Source of the DNA: Actinokineospora bangkokensis
Lineage (GTDB): Bacteria > Actinomycetota > Actinomycetes > Mycobacteriales > Pseudonocardiaceae
Length of the DNA stretch: 64,000 nucleotides
Assembly (NCBI RefSeq): GCF_001940455.1
Contig: NZ_MKQR01000011.1
Span: 314,681 to 378,680 of the forward strand
Reading direction: 5' to 3'
In this document: piece by piece, positions 15,648-24,270 of the stretch
Layout: every line of letters starts with the position of its first letter
How positions within the stretch are numbered: the first letter of the stretch is position 1
Position numbers and translations under genes: made by a program
Notes under the pieces: generated by a model
Database searches by the model: none
Told to the model about the DNA's origin: nothing
The model's input: only the letters and a program-made list of their open reading frames with translations

Positions 15648-16055
15648 ATGACGAGGGCCTTGGCAGCCAAGGGGCTGGCGGTGGTGGTGGGCGACCCGGA
15701 GGCGGGCGCCGGGCAGCGGTTCGCCACGCTCACGGTCACCAACACCGGGGCCGAGCCCCACGTGCTCACCGAGGACGAGGCCTTCACCCTCGAAGCGGCC
15801 GACGGCACTGCCCGGCCCGCCGCCGCCCGCTACGGCGACCCGCAGGCCCCCGACGTGGTGCTGCAACCGGGCGCGTCCGTGGCCAAGGAACTGCGCTGGA
15901 CCGCCGTCACCGAGGCCGACGACCCGCAGTCGGGCTTCACCCCGGCCCAGTTCACCCTGGTGACCGGCACCGACCGCCAGGTCGTGCACGGCGACTGGCC
16001 GCTGGGCCCGGTGCCGGACGGCCGCATCGAAACCGGTTCCTACCGGCCTGTCTGA
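15648..16055 (+). CDS. small DUF4232-like beta-sandwich protein
   Basis: This 135-residue protein reads as an immunoglobulin-like beta sandwich: GQRFATLTVTNTGAEPHVL near 24-42, then VVLQPGASVAKELRW, resembling the DUF4232 domain of actinobacterial lipoproteins. Unlike those it has no signal peptide or lipobox from ATG 15648, which carries a GAGGAGCGAGGG ribosome binding site. It may be cytosolic or the start may be misjudged. It ends at a strong intrinsic terminator and is divergent from the acylase gene. Function unknown. Confidence 0.6.
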   Translation: MTRALAAKGLAVVVGDPEAGAGQRFATLTVTNTGAEPHVLTEDEAFTLEAADGTARPAAARYGDPQAPDVVLQPGASVAKELRWTAVTEADDPQSGFTPAQFTLVTGTDRQVVHGDWPLGPVPDGRIETGSYRPV

Positions 16056-16070
16056 CACTCCCCCGCCGCA

Positions 16071-16109
16071 CAGGGCCGCAGCGCATGAGGCGCTGCGGCC
16101 CTGCTTTTT
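16071..16109 (+). terminator. strong intrinsic terminator
   Basis: A perfect 14-bp stem (16071-16084 with 16090-16103), a 5-nt loop ATGAG and a following CTTTTT tract lie 16 bases after the DUF4232-like stop. It lies between convergent genes and, on the other strand, after the TetR gene. Confidence 0.9.
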
Positions 16110-16186
16110 CAAAGAACTTGCGGCTTTCCCAGGGGCTTGTGCCAGCCGGAGATCCTGTGCCGTCAGGGAGGCGGTCCGCAGGCCCG

Positions 16187-16819
16187 TCACGCCCTGCCCG
16201 CGGCCCAGGCGAACCCCGACACCGCGCGGGACAGGGCGGCGAAGGTCGTGTCCACGAAGGCGACCTGGTCGCGCTCGACGTCGTCCGCCGGGTCACCGGC
16301 GAGGATGCGCTCGGTGGCGGCGGTGAAGGTGGCGCGGTGGGCGGTGACGACGAAACCCGCGACCAGGACCGACTCGGCGGCGGGGGCGCCGAGCTCCCGG
16401 CACACCTCGGCCACCGCGTCGGCCAGTTCCTCGCGCTGCTCGGCCCACCGGGAGCGCAGGGCGGGGGTGTGCATGACGAGTTCCCAGAACGGCTTGCTGT
16501 GCAGGACGACCCCCGAGATCGGGTGCCGCTGCGCCAGCCACGTCCGGTGCAGGTCGTGCAGCACGGGTGCCACGCCCGCCGCGGGGGCGAGCGTGCGCAG
16601 GGCGGTGGTGATGGCGGCCCGGATCTCCGCGGAGCGGTCGAGGACCAGGTCCTCCTTGCGCGGGAAGTAGTTGAAGACCGTCATCTTCGACACACCCGCG
16701 GTCTGCGCGACCTCCGCGACGGTGACCCCGTCGAAGCCGCGCGCCATGAACAGCGCGGTGGCGGCGTCGGAGATGCGCCGCCGGGTCTCCCACTTCTTGC
16801 GCTCGCGCAGCCCGGTCAC
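16187..16819 (-). CDS. TetR-family transcriptional regulator
   Basis: This 210-residue regulator has the TetR N-terminal DNA-binding domain (about 5-55): RRRISDAATALFMARGFDGVTVAEVAQTAGVSKMTVFNYFPRKEDL is a canonical helix-turn-helix region. The C-terminal helical domain for ligand binding is unassigned. I start it at GTG 16819 (VTGLRERKKWETRR); an ATG at 16864 would place the operator-like region inside the gene. It is divergent from the FAD monooxygenase with a repeat-containing intergenic region, so it most likely represses that gene and itself, releasing when an aromatic or hydrophobic substrate binds. Confidence 0.88.
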   Translation of the reverse strand: MTGLRERKKWETRRRISDAATALFMARGFDGVTVAEVAQTAGVSKMTVFNYFPRKEDLVLDRSAEIRAAITTALRTLAPAAGVAPVLHDLHRTWLAQRHPISGVVLHSKPFWELVMHTPALRSRWAEQREELADAVAEVCRELGAPAAESVLVAGFVVTAHRATFTAATERILAGDPADDVERDQVAFVDTTFAALSRAVSGFAWAAGRA

Positions 16820-16830
16820 CCGCTCACTGT

Positions 16831-16861
16831 ACTCGACATAAAGTTTGACTCGGTATAAGTT
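16831..16861. promoter_or_regulatory. direct-repeat operator candidate, tetR/monooxygenase
   Basis: ACTCGACATAAAGTT (16831-16845) and ACTCGGTATAAGTT (16848-16861) are near-identical direct copies 17 bp apart in an unusually AT-rich stretch between the divergent genes. Confidence 0.55.
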
Positions 16862-16890
16862 CATGGCGAGGACGGCACCGGGGGGATCTC

Positions 16891-18378
16891 ATGGACTACG
16901 ACGTGGCGGTCGTCGGCGGTGGGCCGACGGGTCTGGCCCTGGCCGGGGAACTGGCCCTGCACGGCGCCCGCGCGGTGGTGCTCGAACGGCAGGACGAGCC
17001 GGACGACACGGTCAAGGCCGGGTCGGTCAACGCGGCCACGGCGGCCTGGCTGCGCCAGCGCGGCCTGTTCGCCGAGGTCGACCAGGTGCAGGAGGCCATG
17101 CTGGCGCAGATCGCCGCGCTGCACGGGCACACCCCCCAGCAGGTGCGGGCAGGCATGCGCAGGCGCGCGGGCCACTTCGCCGGGCTGTTCCTGATCGACC
17201 CTTCCCGCCTGCCCGCCGACGACCCGGACCTGGCGGCCACCGACGGCAGCACGCTCGTCCCGCTGGCCCAGGTCGACCTGGAGCGCGTGCTGGAGCGCTT
17301 CGCCGAGGCCCGCGGCGCGGAGGTCCGCCGCGGGGTGGGGGTCACCGGTTTCAGCGCCGGTGACGACGGGGTGGCGGTCCGCACCGCCTGGGGGTTGGTG
17401 CGGACCCGCTACCTCGTCGGGTGCGACGGCGGGCGCAGCGCGGTGCGGCGCTGGGCCGGGTTCGACTTCCCCGGCACCGACCCGACGCTGACGCTGCGGC
17501 AGGCGATCGTCGACCTCGACCACCCGGAGCGGTTGGCGGTCGGCTGGGTGCGCACCCCCGCCGGGCTCGTCGTGCACGGCCCGCAGCCGCGGCGGGTGCT
17601 CACCGTGGAGTTCGATGGCCCGCCCGCCGACCGCGCCGCCCCGGTCACCGCCGCGGAGGTGGAGGCCAGCCTGCGCCGGGTCAGCGGGGCGGACGTGCGG
17701 GTCACCGCCCTGCACAGCGCGACCCGCTCCACCGACAACGCCCGCCAGGTCACCACCTACCGGCGCGGTCGGGTCCTGCTGGCGGGCGACGCCGCGCACG
17801 TGCATTCGCCGTTCGGCGGGCAGGGGCTGAACCTGGGGCTGGGGGACGCGGCGAACCTGGGGTGGAAGCTGGCGGCGGTGGCGACCGGCCGGGCCGAGGA
17901 GGCGCTGCTGGACACCTACACCGCCGAGCGCCACCCGGTCGGGGCCCGGGTGCTGCGGGTGACCAGGGCGCAGATCGCCGTGCTGCGGCCGGGCCCCGAG
18001 GGCGACGCGCTGCGCGAGGTCGTCACCGACCTGATGCGCACCGACGACGGCAACGCGCACTTCGTCAAGCTGATGGGCGGTCTGCTCAACGGCTACGACC
18101 TCGGCGGCACCCACCCCGCGGTCGGCAAGCTGCTCCCGCTGCTGGACCTGGCCGACGGCAGCACGACGGCGGACCACCTGCGCGAGGGCGGCGCGGTCTT
18201 GTTCGACCTGAACGACTCCGCGGCGGTGCGCGCGGCGGCCGGTGGCCGGGTCCGCGTGGTGAGCGGGAAAGCGGCTGTCGAGGCGCCGGACATGCTGGTG
18301 CGCCCGGACGGTCACGTCGCGTGGGCGGGCACGGATGCCACCGGGCTCGACGAGGCGATCCAGCGGTGGTGCTTCTGA
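16891..18378 (+). CDS. FAD-dependent aromatic monooxygenase (PheA/TfdB type)
   Basis: This 495-residue class A flavoprotein hydroxylase has the Rossmann GGGPTG at 9-14, the DG motif GCDGGRSAVR with D179, and the GD motif VLLAGDAAHVHSPFGGQG with D300. The C-terminal thioredoxin-like portion (about 395-495) is present, as in polyketide-tailoring and phenol hydroxylases. It uses NAD(P)H and oxygen. ATG 16891 follows a GGGGGGATC site. Control by the divergent TetR is likely. No polyketide genes flank it, so a detoxification or antibiotic-modifying role (rifampicin-monooxygenase-like enzymes share this architecture) is also possible. Confidence 0.88.
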   Translation: MDYDVAVVGGGPTGLALAGELALHGARAVVLERQDEPDDTVKAGSVNAATAAWLRQRGLFAEVDQVQEAMLAQIAALHGHTPQQVRAGMRRRAGHFAGLFLIDPSRLPADDPDLAATDGSTLVPLAQVDLERVLERFAEARGAEVRRGVGVTGFSAGDDGVAVRTAWGLVRTRYLVGCDGGRSAVRRWAGFDFPGTDPTLTLRQAIVDLDHPERLAVGWVRTPAGLVVHGPQPRRVLTVEFDGPPADRAAPVTAAEVEASLRRVSGADVRVTALHSATRSTDNARQVTTYRRGRVLLAGDAAHVHSPFGGQGLNLGLGDAANLGWKLAAVATGRAEEALLDTYTAERHPVGARVLRVTRAQIAVLRPGPEGDALREVVTDLMRTDDGNAHFVKLMGGLLNGYDLGGTHPAVGKLLPLLDLADGSTTADHLREGGAVLFDLNDSAAVRAAAGGRVRVVSGKAAVEAPDMLVRPDGHVAWAGTDATGLDEAIQRWCF

Positions 18379-18490
18379 TCCCGGGGACGTCTCGGGTGGG
18401 GTGGGGAGATGCCGGTGCCCAGCGCGCGCCGCGTCCACTGGAGCCGGGGAATGGGAAGGAGTCTCTTCCTCCCACTCCAACGTATAGCGC

Positions 18491-18518
18491 ACCGGGGGGC
18501 TTGCGGCAAGACCCCGGT
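18491..18518 (+). terminator. GC-rich hairpin upstream of GT1 gene
   Basis: ACCGGGG (18491-18497) pairs with CCCCGGT (18512-18518), with an inner CTTG/CAAG stem (18500-18503 and 18507-18510). It lies 113 bases after the monooxygenase stop and lacks a T-tract. It could end that transcript or fold in the leader of the glycosyltransferase. Confidence 0.4.
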
Positions 18519-18576
18519 CGTGCTCCAGCATTGGCGCCCGTCGTTGGTCGATGAGCACTGAATCGGGGGAAACCAC

Positions 18577-19800
18577 ATGCGTGTGGTGCTGTCCACGTGG
18601 GGTTCGCGTGGGGATGTCGAGCCGCTGGTGGCGCTGGCGGTGCGGCTGCGGGAGCGGGGCGCGGGGGTGCTGGTGTGCGCGCCGCCGGACGAGGAGTTCG
18701 CCCTCCTGCTGGAGCGGGCCGGGGTGCCGCTGGCACCCATGGGCCCGTCGGTGCGGTCGATCGTGGCGGGAGAGCGCCCGCCGTCGCACGCCGCCGCGTT
18801 CCAGCTGGCACCGGAGTTGGTCGCGGCGCGCTACGCGGTGCTCACCGAGGTGGCGCGGGACGCCGACGTGCTGCTGGCCACCGGCCTGCTGCCCGCGGGG
18901 GTGCGGTCGGTCGCGGAGAAGCTGGGCGCGCACTACGTCTACGCCTCCCTCCACCCGTACGGGTTGCCCTCGCACCACTTCCCGCCGCAGGCCCGGCCGG
19001 GGACGCCGTCCGCCGCGGACGAGACCGACCTGGACGTGCTCTGGGCGGAGGACGCGCAGCGGGTGCAGGCGCTCTACGGGGAGGCCGAGAACACCCACCG
19101 CGCGGCCCTGGGCCTGCCACCGCTGGACAACGTCCGCGACCACGTCTTCGGGGAGCGCGCGCTGCTGGCGGTCGACCCGGTCCTGGGCCCGTGGGCGGAC
19201 CTGACCGACCTCGACCTGGTGCAGACGGGCGCCTGGATGCTCGACGACGACCGCCCCCTGCCCGCCGACCTGGAGGACTTCCTGGCCGCAGGCCCGCCGC
19301 CGGTGCACGTGGGGTTCGGCAGCATGACCATGCGCACCTCGCCCGACCTGGCCCGCACCGCCGTCGAGGCCGCCCGCGCCCACGGCAGGCGCACCCTGCT
19401 GGCCCGCGGCTGGGCGGGCCTGGACATCACCGACCAGGACGACTGCTTCGTGGTGGGCGAGGTCAACCACCAGGCCCTGTTCACCCGGGTCGCCGCCACG
19501 GTCCACCACGGCGGCGCGGGCACCACCACCCGGGCGGCCAGTGCCGGGGCGCCCCAGGTGCTCGTCCCCCAACTGGTCGACCAGCCCCACTGGGCGGCCC
19601 GGGTCGCCGAACTGGGCATCGGCGCGGCCCACGAGGGCCCGACCCCCACCGTCGAGTCCCTGACCGCGGCCCTGGCCATCGCCCTCAGCCCCGCGACGGC
19701 GGACCGGGCGAAGGCGGTCGCGGGCGCGATGCGCACGGACGGCGCCGACGTGGGCGCGCAACTGCTGCTCGACCTCGGTCCCCGCCCCGCGCCCGCCTGA
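18577..19800 (+). CDS. GT1 glycosyltransferase (UGT/antibiotic type)
   Basis: This 407-residue GT-B enzyme resembles vancomycin/macrolide-type glycosyltransferases. The N-terminus MRVVLSTWGSRGDVEPLVALA is the acceptor-domain signature, VHVGFGSM begins the donor domain, and VHHGGAGTTT (H310-H311) is the nucleotide-sugar loop. It transfers a hexose or deoxyhexose to a small lipophilic acceptor. With the monooxygenase just upstream it could modify the same compound, either as tailoring or as resistance, but a hairpin and 198 bp separate the two genes. No complete biosynthetic cluster is visible. ATG 18577 has a GGGGGAAACC ribosome binding site. Confidence 0.88.
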   Translation: MRVVLSTWGSRGDVEPLVALAVRLRERGAGVLVCAPPDEEFALLLERAGVPLAPMGPSVRSIVAGERPPSHAAAFQLAPELVAARYAVLTEVARDADVLLATGLLPAGVRSVAEKLGAHYVYASLHPYGLPSHHFPPQARPGTPSAADETDLDVLWAEDAQRVQALYGEAENTHRAALGLPPLDNVRDHVFGERALLAVDPVLGPWADLTDLDLVQTGAWMLDDDRPLPADLEDFLAAGPPPVHVGFGSMTMRTSPDLARTAVEAARAHGRRTLLARGWAGLDITDQDDCFVVGEVNHQALFTRVAATVHHGGAGTTTRAASAGAPQVLVPQLVDQPHWAARVAELGIGAAHEGPTPTVESLTAALAIALSPATADRAKAVAGAMRTDGADVGAQLLLDLGPRPAPA

Positions 19801-19911
19801 TCCCGCCCGCACCTGCCTGGACGAGCCGAGGCAGGTCGGCCACGGCGTCCACCGCTCCAGCGGTGCACGACCGACCCGCTGACCGCTCGGGTCGTCCGCG
19901 GTGGTGTCCAC

Positions 19912-19957
19912 CCGGCGGTGACGGCCATCCCCGGCAGGGGGCGGCCGTCACCGCCGG
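19912..19957. terminator. bidirectional hairpin terminator
   Basis: A perfect 15-bp stem (19912-19926 with 19943-19957), with a further CCCC/GGGG pairing in the loop, sits between the convergent GT1 and S4-protein genes. Confidence 0.65.
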
Positions 19958-19967
19958 GGTGCTCGCG

Positions 19968-20339
19968 TCAGAAGCCGCTGCCGCGCAGGCGGTCCATCAG
20001 GCGCCGGTCGCGCTTGGTGGGCCTGCCCGCGCCGCGCTCGCGGCGGGCGATGGGCAGGGCGCCCTCGGTCTCCTTCGGGGGCGGCGGGGTGTGGTCGATG
20101 TAGCAGGTGACGGCGTCGGGGGCGCCGACGCGCTTCTGGATGACGCGGACGACCTCGATCACGCGGGTGCGCCCGTTGAGGTGGGCGCGCACCTCGTCAC
20201 CCGGGCACACGACCGTGGCGGGCTTGGCGGCCCGGTCGTTGACCCGCACGTGCCCGCCCCGGCACGCCGCCGCGGCGTCGGGGCGGGTCTTGGTCAGCCG
20301 CACCGCCCACAGCCAGCGGTCCAGACGCGTCGACTCCAC
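19968..20339 (-). CDS. S4-domain RNA-binding protein, Hsp15-like
   Basis: This 123-residue protein has an S4 RNA-binding domain at about 4-65 (RLDRWLWAVRLTKTRPDAAAACRGGHVRVNDRAAKPATVVCPGD) and a short basic tail (RRERGAGRPTKRDRR). Hsp15 homologues bind stalled 50S subunits carrying nascent chains and recycle them after heat stress. Start GTG 20339. It stands 81 bp downstream of the DUF899 gene on the same strand. Confidence 0.88.
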   Translation of the reverse strand: MESTRLDRWLWAVRLTKTRPDAAAACRGGHVRVNDRAAKPATVVCPGDEVRAHLNGRTRVIEVVRVIQKRVGAPDAVTCYIDHTPPPPKETEGALPIARRERGAGRPTKRDRRLMDRLRGSGF

Positions 20340-20420
20340 GCGGCCGAGCCTACCCGCCCCCGGCCCGCGCGTCGGCCGGGTTTCCCGCCGCCCGGCGGGT
20401 CACGGGTCCAGACCACCGCC

Positions 20421-21122
20421 TCACACCTCGTACTCGTCGTGGCGCTTGTTGGCCTCGTGCGCCGCGCCCTGGGGCCAGCCCTCGGGCGAATCCTCCCAGT
20501 CCTCCTGGCGGCCGAACACCGTGCGGTCGAGGTAGCCGACGAAGCCGCTGAGCGGTTCGACACCGCGGGCCGTGGCGGTGTAGGTGAGGAAGACGTCGTC
20601 GCCGGTGCGGACGTAGAAGCTGACCCCGGGGACCTGGCCCTCGTCGGTCGTCCACCCCCACTCGCGGTTGTACGGGCTGTTCAGCGACGACACCCAGGCG
20701 CCCTGCCAGCCCATCCGGCGCTGGTAGGCGCTCAGCTTGTCCACCGGGGCCTCCGAGACGCGGGCGAAGGCGATCCCGTACGGGCCGAAGTGGGCCAGGT
20801 GCGGGACGTTGTCGGCGAGGTTCGAGCAGGACGGGCAGCCCTCGTCCCACGTCGGGTCGAACATGAAGTTCTGCACCACCAACTGCTCGCGGTCCCCGAA
20901 CAGCTCCCGCAGCGTCACCGGCCCGTCCGGACCGTCGAAGGTGTACTCCGGCACGGGGGTCATGGGCAGCCGCCTGCGTTCGGCCGCCACGGCGTCGGAG
21001 AGCCTGGTCAACTCCTTCTCCCGGGCGAGCAGCGCGGCGCGGTCGGCCTCCCAGTCAGCGCGGTCGACGACAGCGGGGCGTGCCTCGGTCTTCCGTGCAC
21101 CAGTCATCCGTGCATCCGTCAT
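20421..21122 (-). CDS. DUF899 thioredoxin-fold protein
   Basis: This 233-residue protein of the DUF899 (thioredoxin/AhpC-like) family carries a CPSC pair at C96-C99 in TWDEGCPSCSNLADN and the conserved FARVSEAPVDKLSAYQRRMGW and REWGWTTDEGQVPGVSFYVR blocks. A redox or dithiol role is suggested by the fold but unproven. ATG 21122 has a GGAGGG ribosome binding site. It is downstream of the alcohol dehydrogenase on the same strand by about 57 bp and may belong to that operon. Confidence 0.85.
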   Translation of the reverse strand: MTDARMTGARKTEARPAVVDRADWEADRAALLAREKELTRLSDAVAAERRRLPMTPVPEYTFDGPDGPVTLRELFGDREQLVVQNFMFDPTWDEGCPSCSNLADNVPHLAHFGPYGIAFARVSEAPVDKLSAYQRRMGWQGAWVSSLNSPYNREWGWTTDEGQVPGVSFYVRTGDDVFLTYTATARGVEPLSGFVGYLDRTVFGRQEDWEDSPEGWPQGAAHEANKRHDEYEV

Positions 21123-21179
21123 CCCGGTCCCTCCTCGTTCCTCTGCCTCACACTGTGCCCGACCCCACCGACAAAAACC

Positions 21180-22211
21180 TCACTGCCTCAGGGAGGGGTC
21201 AATGTGGATCTTCGGAGCCGACCCCGCACCCTCGGGCCGCTGCCCCGCCAGCACGGCGCCGACGGCGTCCAGCCCGACGGTCGCGCCCACGAGCGGACGC
21301 GGGTCCACCGCACCGGAGGCGTAGGCCTCGATCGTGGCACCCAGACCGGGCGACGCCGACAGCACACCCACGGCCGTGATGTCCTTCAGCACCAGCGAGC
21401 GGGTGTCGACCCGGCTCGGGCCCCCGGACAGTCCGATGTAGACGACACGCCCGCCTGGTTCCACGACGTCCACCGCCAGAGCAGGCAGGTGTTCCGCGTT
21501 CGACGCGTCCACGACGGCGTCGAACGGCAGACCCGGCAACGAGTCCTGCGTGCACGCGTGGCCGAAACCCAAAGAGCGCGCGAACTCCAGCGACCCCTCC
21601 GTCGCGCCCATCAGGTGCACCTCGGCACCGCCCGCGCGCAGGAACATCGCCGTCAGCAGCCCGATCGTCCCCGGCCCCATCACCAAGACCCGGTCACCCT
21701 CCCCCACCGCGGCCGCCCGAGCCGCGCGCAGGGCGTTGCCGCCGGGCTCGACGAGCGCGCCCAGCACCGGGTCGACGGAGTCCGGCAGCACGTGCAACGA
21801 CGACACCGGCACCGCCAGCTTCTCCGCCAACGCCCCCGGCCTGCCGTCGCGGATGCCGACCTCCTGCCGCCGCTCGCACACGTGCTGCCGTCCGCGCTCG
21901 CACCGGCGGCACGTGCCGTCACCGAGCATCGTGTCGCCCATGACGCGCTTGCCCACCCAGCCCGGGTCGACGCCCTCCCCCACCGCCGACACCGTGCCGC
22001 ACCACTCGTGCCCGATGCGCAGCGGGTAGGAGGAGTGGCCCTCGTGCAGGTACGCCATCTCCCCGGTGAACAGCTCGACGTCGGTGCCGCACACGCCGGC
22101 GCGTTCCACGTCCACCACGGCCTCACCCGCCACCGCCGAGGGGACGGGTACCTCCTGCACAGCGCCCTGCTCCGGACCGGTGAGCACGAAGGCCCGCATG
22201 GTCGCGCCCAT
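21180..22211 (-). CDS. zinc-dependent alcohol/sugar dehydrogenase (MDR)
   Basis: This 343-residue medium-chain dehydrogenase has catalytic zinc ligands C41, H68 and E69 (GHEWCG). The structural zinc loop has C101, C104 and C112, with D98 where the first Cys usually lies. The NAD(P) Rossmann motif is VMGPGTIGLL. Its start overlaps the lactonase stop as TGATG (22209-22213), so translation is coupled. With an SMP-30 lactonase immediately upstream, oxidation of a sugar or polyol to the lactone followed by ring opening is a sensible two-step pathway. An ATG 12 bases further in (MRAFVL) is an alternative start. Confidence 0.88.
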   Translation of the reverse strand: MGATMRAFVLTGPEQGAVQEVPVPSAVAGEAVVDVERAGVCGTDVELFTGEMAYLHEGHSSYPLRIGHEWCGTVSAVGEGVDPGWVGKRVMGDTMLGDGTCRRCERGRQHVCERRQEVGIRDGRPGALAEKLAVPVSSLHVLPDSVDPVLGALVEPGGNALRAARAAAVGEGDRVLVMGPGTIGLLTAMFLRAGGAEVHLMGATEGSLEFARSLGFGHACTQDSLPGLPFDAVVDASNAEHLPALAVDVVEPGGRVVYIGLSGGPSRVDTRSLVLKDITAVGVLSASPGLGATIEAYASGAVDPRPLVGATVGLDAVGAVLAGQRPEGAGSAPKIHIDPSLRQ

Positions 22212-23083
22212 CAGAAGCCCGCCCAGTACGGCACGGGGACGCCCGGCACGTCGACCCGCGCGGTGAACAGCCGCCCGGAGTCCGGGTGCGCCGCCAACTG
22301 CTCGTCGTCGAGCTGGGAGGTGCCCGTGGTGATGACGAGGGTGCGCAGGTCAGGCCCGGCGAACGCGACGCAGGAGCTGTGCGGGGCGGGCACGCGCAGC
22401 CGCTCGACCACCTCCCCGGTGGGGGAGTACCGCCGCACCTCACCCTCACCCCACACCGCCACCCACAGGTGTTCCTCGGCGTCCATCGCGATGCCGTCGG
22501 GGTGCCCCCGCTCCAGGCGCAGGTGCACCCGGCGCTCGCCGGTCTCCCCCGTGGCGGCGTCGTACTCGCGCACGTAGACCAGCTGCCTCTCGGTGTCGAC
22601 GCTGTACATCCGGCTGCCGTCGGGCGACCACGCCAACCCGTTCGACAGCGTCAGGTCCGCGTCGATCTCGGTGACGCCCGCACCGTCGACCCGCACCAGC
22701 ACCTCCGACTCCGAGGGGTCCCCCAGCGGCAGCGTGCCGACGAGGAAGCGACCCGCCGGGTCGGTGCTGCCGTCGTTGAGCCGCCGCCGCGCTCCACTGG
22801 GGACGATCCGCGGCCCGACCTCCCTGCTGCCGTCGAGGTGCTGCACCACAAGGGATTCCTGCCCGGCCACGAGCAGCGTCCCGTCCTCGGCGGCCACCAC
22901 CGCCCCGACCATCCCGTCGAACCCGTGCCGCTCCAGGACCCGCAGCGCACCGCCGTCGAGCGCGCCCATGAGCACCGCACCGGCCTCGATGTCCACCCAC
23001 AGCAGGCGCTCGCGCGCCGCGTCCCAGAACGGCCCCTCGGCCAAGCGGTGGACCTCGGTGGTCGCGGGGGTGGGGGTGCTCAT
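22211..23083 (-). CDS. SMP-30/gluconolactonase family lactonase
   Basis: This 290-residue six-bladed propeller hydrolase would open sugar lactones. Metal-binding positions fit the family: the Glu in LAEGPFWD (about 16), the Asn in RRLNDGSTDPAG, the Asn in LTLSNGLAWSPDGS, and the Asp in GHPDGIAMDAEEHLWVA. ATG 23083 starts the coupled lactonase/dehydrogenase pair. It is divergent from the orphan histidine kinase. The substrate lactone is unknown. Confidence 0.9.
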   Translation of the reverse strand: MSTPTPATTEVHRLAEGPFWDAARERLLWVDIEAGAVLMGALDGGALRVLERHGFDGMVGAVVAAEDGTLLVAGQESLVVQHLDGSREVGPRIVPSGARRRLNDGSTDPAGRFLVGTLPLGDPSESEVLVRVDGAGVTEIDADLTLSNGLAWSPDGSRMYSVDTERQLVYVREYDAATGETGERRVHLRLERGHPDGIAMDAEEHLWVAVWGEGEVRRYSPTGEVVERLRVPAPHSSCVAFAGPDLRTLVITTGTSQLDDEQLAAHPDSGRLFTARVDVPGVPVPYWAGF

Positions 23084-23185
23084 CGCGCCTGCCTCTCACA
23101 CGGGATCGCCACCAGCTAACCGGTGCCACCGCGGCCCCGCACGTCGAACCGGACCACCTTCGCGAAACGTGCGGCGGGGTCCGCC

Positions 23186-23214
23186 GTGACGCTGGGTGAT
23201 GCGGGAGGTACGGT
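23186..23214 (+). promoter_or_regulatory. candidate promoter for leaderless kinase mRNA
   Basis: GTGACG (23186-23191), 17 nt, TACGGT (23209-23214). Normal spacing puts transcription start at or next to the GTG at 23221, so the kinase mRNA would be leaderless. Confidence 0.4.
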
Positions 23215-23220
23215 CGGGGG

Positions 23221-24216
23221 GTGCGCCTGCGGGAACGGGAAGGTCGGGCGGTGGCGGCGGTGTCCGGCTGCCTCGCGGTCCCGCGCACCCCCGGCACCCC
23301 GTGGCCCGACCTGACCGCGCTCGCCGAGGCCGTGTGCGCCGCCGCCGAGCTGCGGGGCTGCTGGTTCACCGTCGGGGGCGCGCGGTCCGGGTGGGGCGAG
23401 GACGGCCCGGGGTGGGTCGCCGCGGTCGAGCACGGCGCCGAGGAGCAGGGGTCGGTCGCGGTGGTGCCGGACGTGCCGCTGCCCGCGCTGGCGACCGCGC
23501 TCGGCCCGGTGTTCACCGTCGCGCGGCTGGAGTCCGAGGCCGACGAGCTGCGCCGCGCGGGCGACGCCGCCGCGCGCGAACTCGCCGACGGCCGCTGGCG
23601 GGCGGCCGCGGACATGGACCGCGAGCGGCGCGGCCTGGAGCGCGACCTGCACGACGGCGCCCAGCACCACCTCGTCGCGCTGCGCATGGCCGTCGGCCTC
23701 GTCGAGCACACCCTCACCGCCCGGGGCGGCGCCGCGGCCCTGGCCCGCCTCGACGACCTGGTCTCCCGCCTCGACGCCGCCGAGGACCTGGTGGTCCGCA
23801 CCGCCTCGGGCATCCTCCCCCTGGCCCTGGTCGCCCACGGCCTCGCCGCCGCCCTGGTCACCGAACTGGCCGAGCACGCCGACGTCACCCTCGACATCGA
23901 CGACGCCCTGCGCCGCTACCCGGCGGCGGTGGAGTCGGCGGTGTACTTCGTGTGCATGGAAGGCGTCAACAACGCCCACAAGCACGCCCCCGGCGCCCAC
24001 ATCACCGTCCGCCTCCGCGACACCCCCCGCGGCCTGGACTTCTCCGTCCGCGACACCGGCCCCGGCTTCGACCCCGCCCGCCTGCCCCCGGACTCGGGCC
24101 TGCACAACCTCAACACCCGCACCGCCGCCGTCGGCGGCACCACCCGTGTCACCTCCACCCCCGGCAAGGGCACCACCGTCACCGGCTTCGTCCCCCTCCA
24201 CCCCACCGACACCTGA
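23221..24216 (+). CDS. orphan sensor histidine kinase (HisKA_3/NarX type)
   Basis: This 331-residue soluble kinase has an N-terminal unassigned sensor (1-105), a HisKA_3 dimerisation helix with phospho-acceptor H144 in LERDLHDGAQHHL, and a complete HATPase domain: N-box FVCMEGVNNAHKHA around 243-256 and G1 DTGPGFD at 278. No membrane segment is present. No response regulator is adjacent. The nearest intact regulator (27490-28155) sits beside two kinase-like proteins that have lost key residues, so cross-partnering is possible. Start GTG 23221 appears leaderless. Confidence 0.88.
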   Translation: MRLREREGRAVAAVSGCLAVPRTPGTPWPDLTALAEAVCAAAELRGCWFTVGGARSGWGEDGPGWVAAVEHGAEEQGSVAVVPDVPLPALATALGPVFTVARLESEADELRRAGDAAARELADGRWRAAADMDRERRGLERDLHDGAQHHLVALRMAVGLVEHTLTARGGAAALARLDDLVSRLDAAEDLVVRTASGILPLALVAHGLAAALVTELAEHADVTLDIDDALRRYPAAVESAVYFVCMEGVNNAHKHAPGAHITVRLRDTPRGLDFSVRDTGPGFDPARLPPDSGLHNLNTRTAAVGGTTRVTSTPGKGTTVTGFVPLHPTDT

Positions 24217-24270
24217 CCGGCGACCAGCGGAACGCAGCTTCGACGGGGGAACCCCGCAGGCAGGGCCGAT

